The translations under genes were made by a program, and so were the position numbers. The notes below the pieces were generated by a model. It was not told the origin of the DNA and searched no databases. It saw only the letters and a list, made by a program, of their open reading frames with translations. From Campylorhamphus procurvoides (Eukaryota > Chordata > Aves > Passeriformes > Dendrocolaptidae), in the NCBI GenBank assembly GCA_013396655.1, contig WBMV01007620.1, forward strand, positions 372,001-436,000: a DNA stretch of 64,000 nucleotides. The letters run 5' to 3'. Within the stretch, counting starts at the first letter, position 1. Each line of letters opens with the position of its first letter. Positions 61,701 through 64,000 of this stretch are shown here, one piece after another.

Positions 61701-64000
61701 TTTTGAGCCACAAGAGGTTAACTGCTAAGGGCTCGCTCCCACAAGTGGCTCAGCCATCCGACCATGGCACAGAGGAATGGCAAGCTTGGCTTGGCTTGGG
61801 GTAAGCACAGCAGTAAATGGCCAAATATCCTGCCTGGGCAGCATGGCCTGACAACCCCTGATGCAGGGAGAGAAGAGGAAAGATGCCCTTGCCTGCAGTT
61901 GGTCAGAAAACATAGTAATTGATATATTGGTGTGTTTACAGCTGTGACGGGCCCTGTCCTACAAAGGAAATGAAGAGGAAAGCTGGCTGCCAATAGTCTA
62001 AAAAAAAAAAGTGATGGCCAGCATGCTTTTAGAGTGAGCATGTTTGCCTTCAAGGAAGGTTACAAAGATAATTGGTAATTGTAGGTCAGACAGAATGAAT
62101 TGCTGCAATTCATGGTAGAGTCACATAAGTCCTGCACGGGTGCCAGGGGCTGTTGTTTTAAAAGCACAAGACTGAAAAAAACCCCAAAACATCAAAAAGG
62201 AAAAAGCACTATTTACAGCCCCCCAGGACATTCAGCAAAACATCAGTTCAGTGAAATAAATTATTATCTATGTTCGTGGGAGGCAGGGAGATAAGGCATA
62301 TGTCTTTCCTGTCCTTCCTCCCACCCTGGGGTGTGGTGTGTCCAGCACACTGCCACACACAAATGCCACCCCACAGCTCAGGATTTAGGGACTAGAGCTT
62401 GGGCAAGAACCAGAGGATGATTTTGTGCCAGAGTACCTGTCCCAGTGTGGCTGGACGGGAGCCCAGGCCCTGGGATGGCCCCACTCAGCACCTGCTAATG
62501 AGCAGGATGGAGGGGATTGATACTCCAGGGACTGGTCTAGGTTTGTAGGAGAAAGAAAAAAGCTGGCAGAGGCAGTCCTGAGATGCCAAGATGGGGAGGA
62601 CACAGGTTTCCTGAGGTGGAAATAGGATAAAGCAGCAGCTACAACTTAGGGCTAGTTGGGAAAAGGAAGGGGGAATCATTAGTAAGGAAGCTCAGCCACT
62701 GGCATTTTAATGAAGGGAACAAGTAACGGTGCGTCTCAGAAAATTTGCCATCATTAAGAATGTGGTTAAACAAGACTAACAAAGGAGGAAGATAAGTGTG
62801 GGCAGAAGTAATACAGCTAAAGGCAGAGCACATTTTGACATGGTAATTCTGAGAAATCCTATTCACTATCCTGACCCTAAAGCCACAAGACCAAGTCATC
62901 TTTTGGTGCACCTAGAATTAATGACAGATGTACAAGCATGAGAAAGCACATTATAAAATATGAAACTACAGAAATAAAATGTAACACAGAATAAATGTCA
63001 GTCACTCAGCTTACTGGAATAAGTTCATATAAACTTGATCATTGCAGTAAAAGTATGATGAAATTTTTAATGACTTTATTTATTTCGTTTCTGACTTAGA
63101 TATCCTAGAAGCTTCATCTGGAAAATAGTTAATTTTGTCTCTCACCTCTGCAAGCAATAACTCAGTTTAACAAAGCTCAGAGAAATGAGTAAAATTATTT
63201 TCTCTCCTCTTCCCCCAGCAGAGAGCAGTGCCCCCTGTGAAGCTGCAATGCTTTCTGGGCACTGTGGCTCCTGCTGCCGAGTCACCTGCTTCCCTTCTGC
63301 ACCTGTGGGTTGTGGGACACGGGAAAGGAGAACAGCTTAAACCACAGAAAAATATGACTGGAGCCCCAGCAAAGATGCCACAGAAATGAAAGGCATAGCT
63401 GGAATGAGCGGCACTGTTTTTATCACACTTTCTGAAAGGCACACCATTGCAAGGCGCTCCTTTTCCTGAGCCCCACATTAGACATCACCAAGAAGCACAG
63501 TTGGGTAACACAGCCTGTAAGCAACACAGGGGGTTGAGACGCTGAAAAAAGCAGTCAGTATGTTTGTGCCCATTGGGTGCTAGTTGGTGGGTTGCTATAT
63601 TATTAACCTAGGCTATTTTTACATCCCAGCCCTGAAAATCGTGCCAGGCGAACGAGGTGACTCACATCAGGTTGCACTAGCCTTGGTAACGAGGTGCATT
63701 TAGGGAAGCTGCCATTATCTGTGGCGTTTTCCCATCTGCACCAGAGACAATGGCCCCAGGGACCCCTGCTGCAGCTGTGACAGTCCCCAGGTCCCCTTGG
63801 CAGGCACAGCCCCTCTGCACAGTTGCTTGGTGATTGCTTTTGTTGCTTTTCCCCCAGGGCTTTTTCCATGGCTATGCTAAGCAGCTCCAACGTGACCGTG
63901 TGTGTTGTTCAAACAGTATGTTTCTTCCTAAAAAGTATGGGCTTTAAACGGTTCTTGGGAGCTATGCTGGCAGGCAGGACCCCCAGGGAATGTGCAGATC
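58779..64000 (-). other. RS1: RS1 intron 1 and/or upstream region
   Basis: No convincing exon 1 was found: I looked for a minus-strand ATG followed by about 50 bases of hydrophobic coding sequence and a phase-1 donor. In human, intron 1 is many kilobases long, so exon 1 may lie beyond the right edge. No transposable element, RNA gene or neighbouring-gene exon was recognised in this 5.2 kb. Open frames on both strands lack domains. Confidence 0.55.

Overview
This is a eukaryotic, vertebrate, and almost certainly avian genomic window. It holds widely spaced short exons with AG/GT boundaries, AT-rich introns, and several chicken-repeat-1 (CR1) LINE copies that end in the avian-type 3' tail (for example at 5862-6092, 48505-49452 and 55950-56209). 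It is not a compact microbial locus, and almost all open frames in it are chance frames in introns or shadows of exons.

The first 47 kb (+ strand) is the 3' two thirds of CDKL5, cyclin-dependent kinase-like 5. The window opens inside the intron before the exon that completes the DFG motif. It then carries eleven constitutive coding exons plus one 123-bp cassette exon: 5379-5469, 9724-9913, 13058-13138, 16814-16977, 19198-20155, 23257-23358, 23619-23724, 25756-25879, 33299-33395, 36987-37109 (cassette, 'exon 16b'), 38195-38314 and 39583-39966. Most exon lengths equal those I know for human CDKL5 (91, 190, 81, 102, 106, 124, 123, 120 bp), and all phases join. Assuming the usual 463 coding bases upstream, the main product is 959 residues, against 960 in the main human isoform. 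A 3' UTR of about 7.2 kb follows, with a proximal poly(A) signal at 40770 and a distal one at 47125.

From 47.15 to about 52.0 kb is an intergenic gap with a 0.95-kb CR1 copy and a perfect hairpin. From about 52.0 kb on, the minus strand carries RS1 (retinoschisin), tail to tail with CDKL5 as in mammals. Exons 6 to 2 lie at 52132-52284, 53391-53586, 53728-53869, 58359-58464 and 58753-58778. Their lengths (153, 196, 142, 106 and 26 bp) are identical to human RS1, and all ten cysteines expected in the mature protein are present. Exon 1 (signal peptide) was not found and may lie beyond the right edge.

The two genes do not act in one pathway. CDKL5 is a neuronal Ser/Thr kinase and RS1 is a secreted photoreceptor/bipolar cell adhesion protein; they are simply old neighbours. 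I found no undescribed multi-gene system. The most interesting signals are: a possible alternative CDKL5 3' end where read-through of exon 16b stops inside an AATAAA; a triple NAG acceptor and weak donor around exon 13; two in-frame donors for exon 12; a strong G-quadruplex motif in intron 15; three perfect hairpins; and a decayed antisense CR1 endonuclease region in intron 10.
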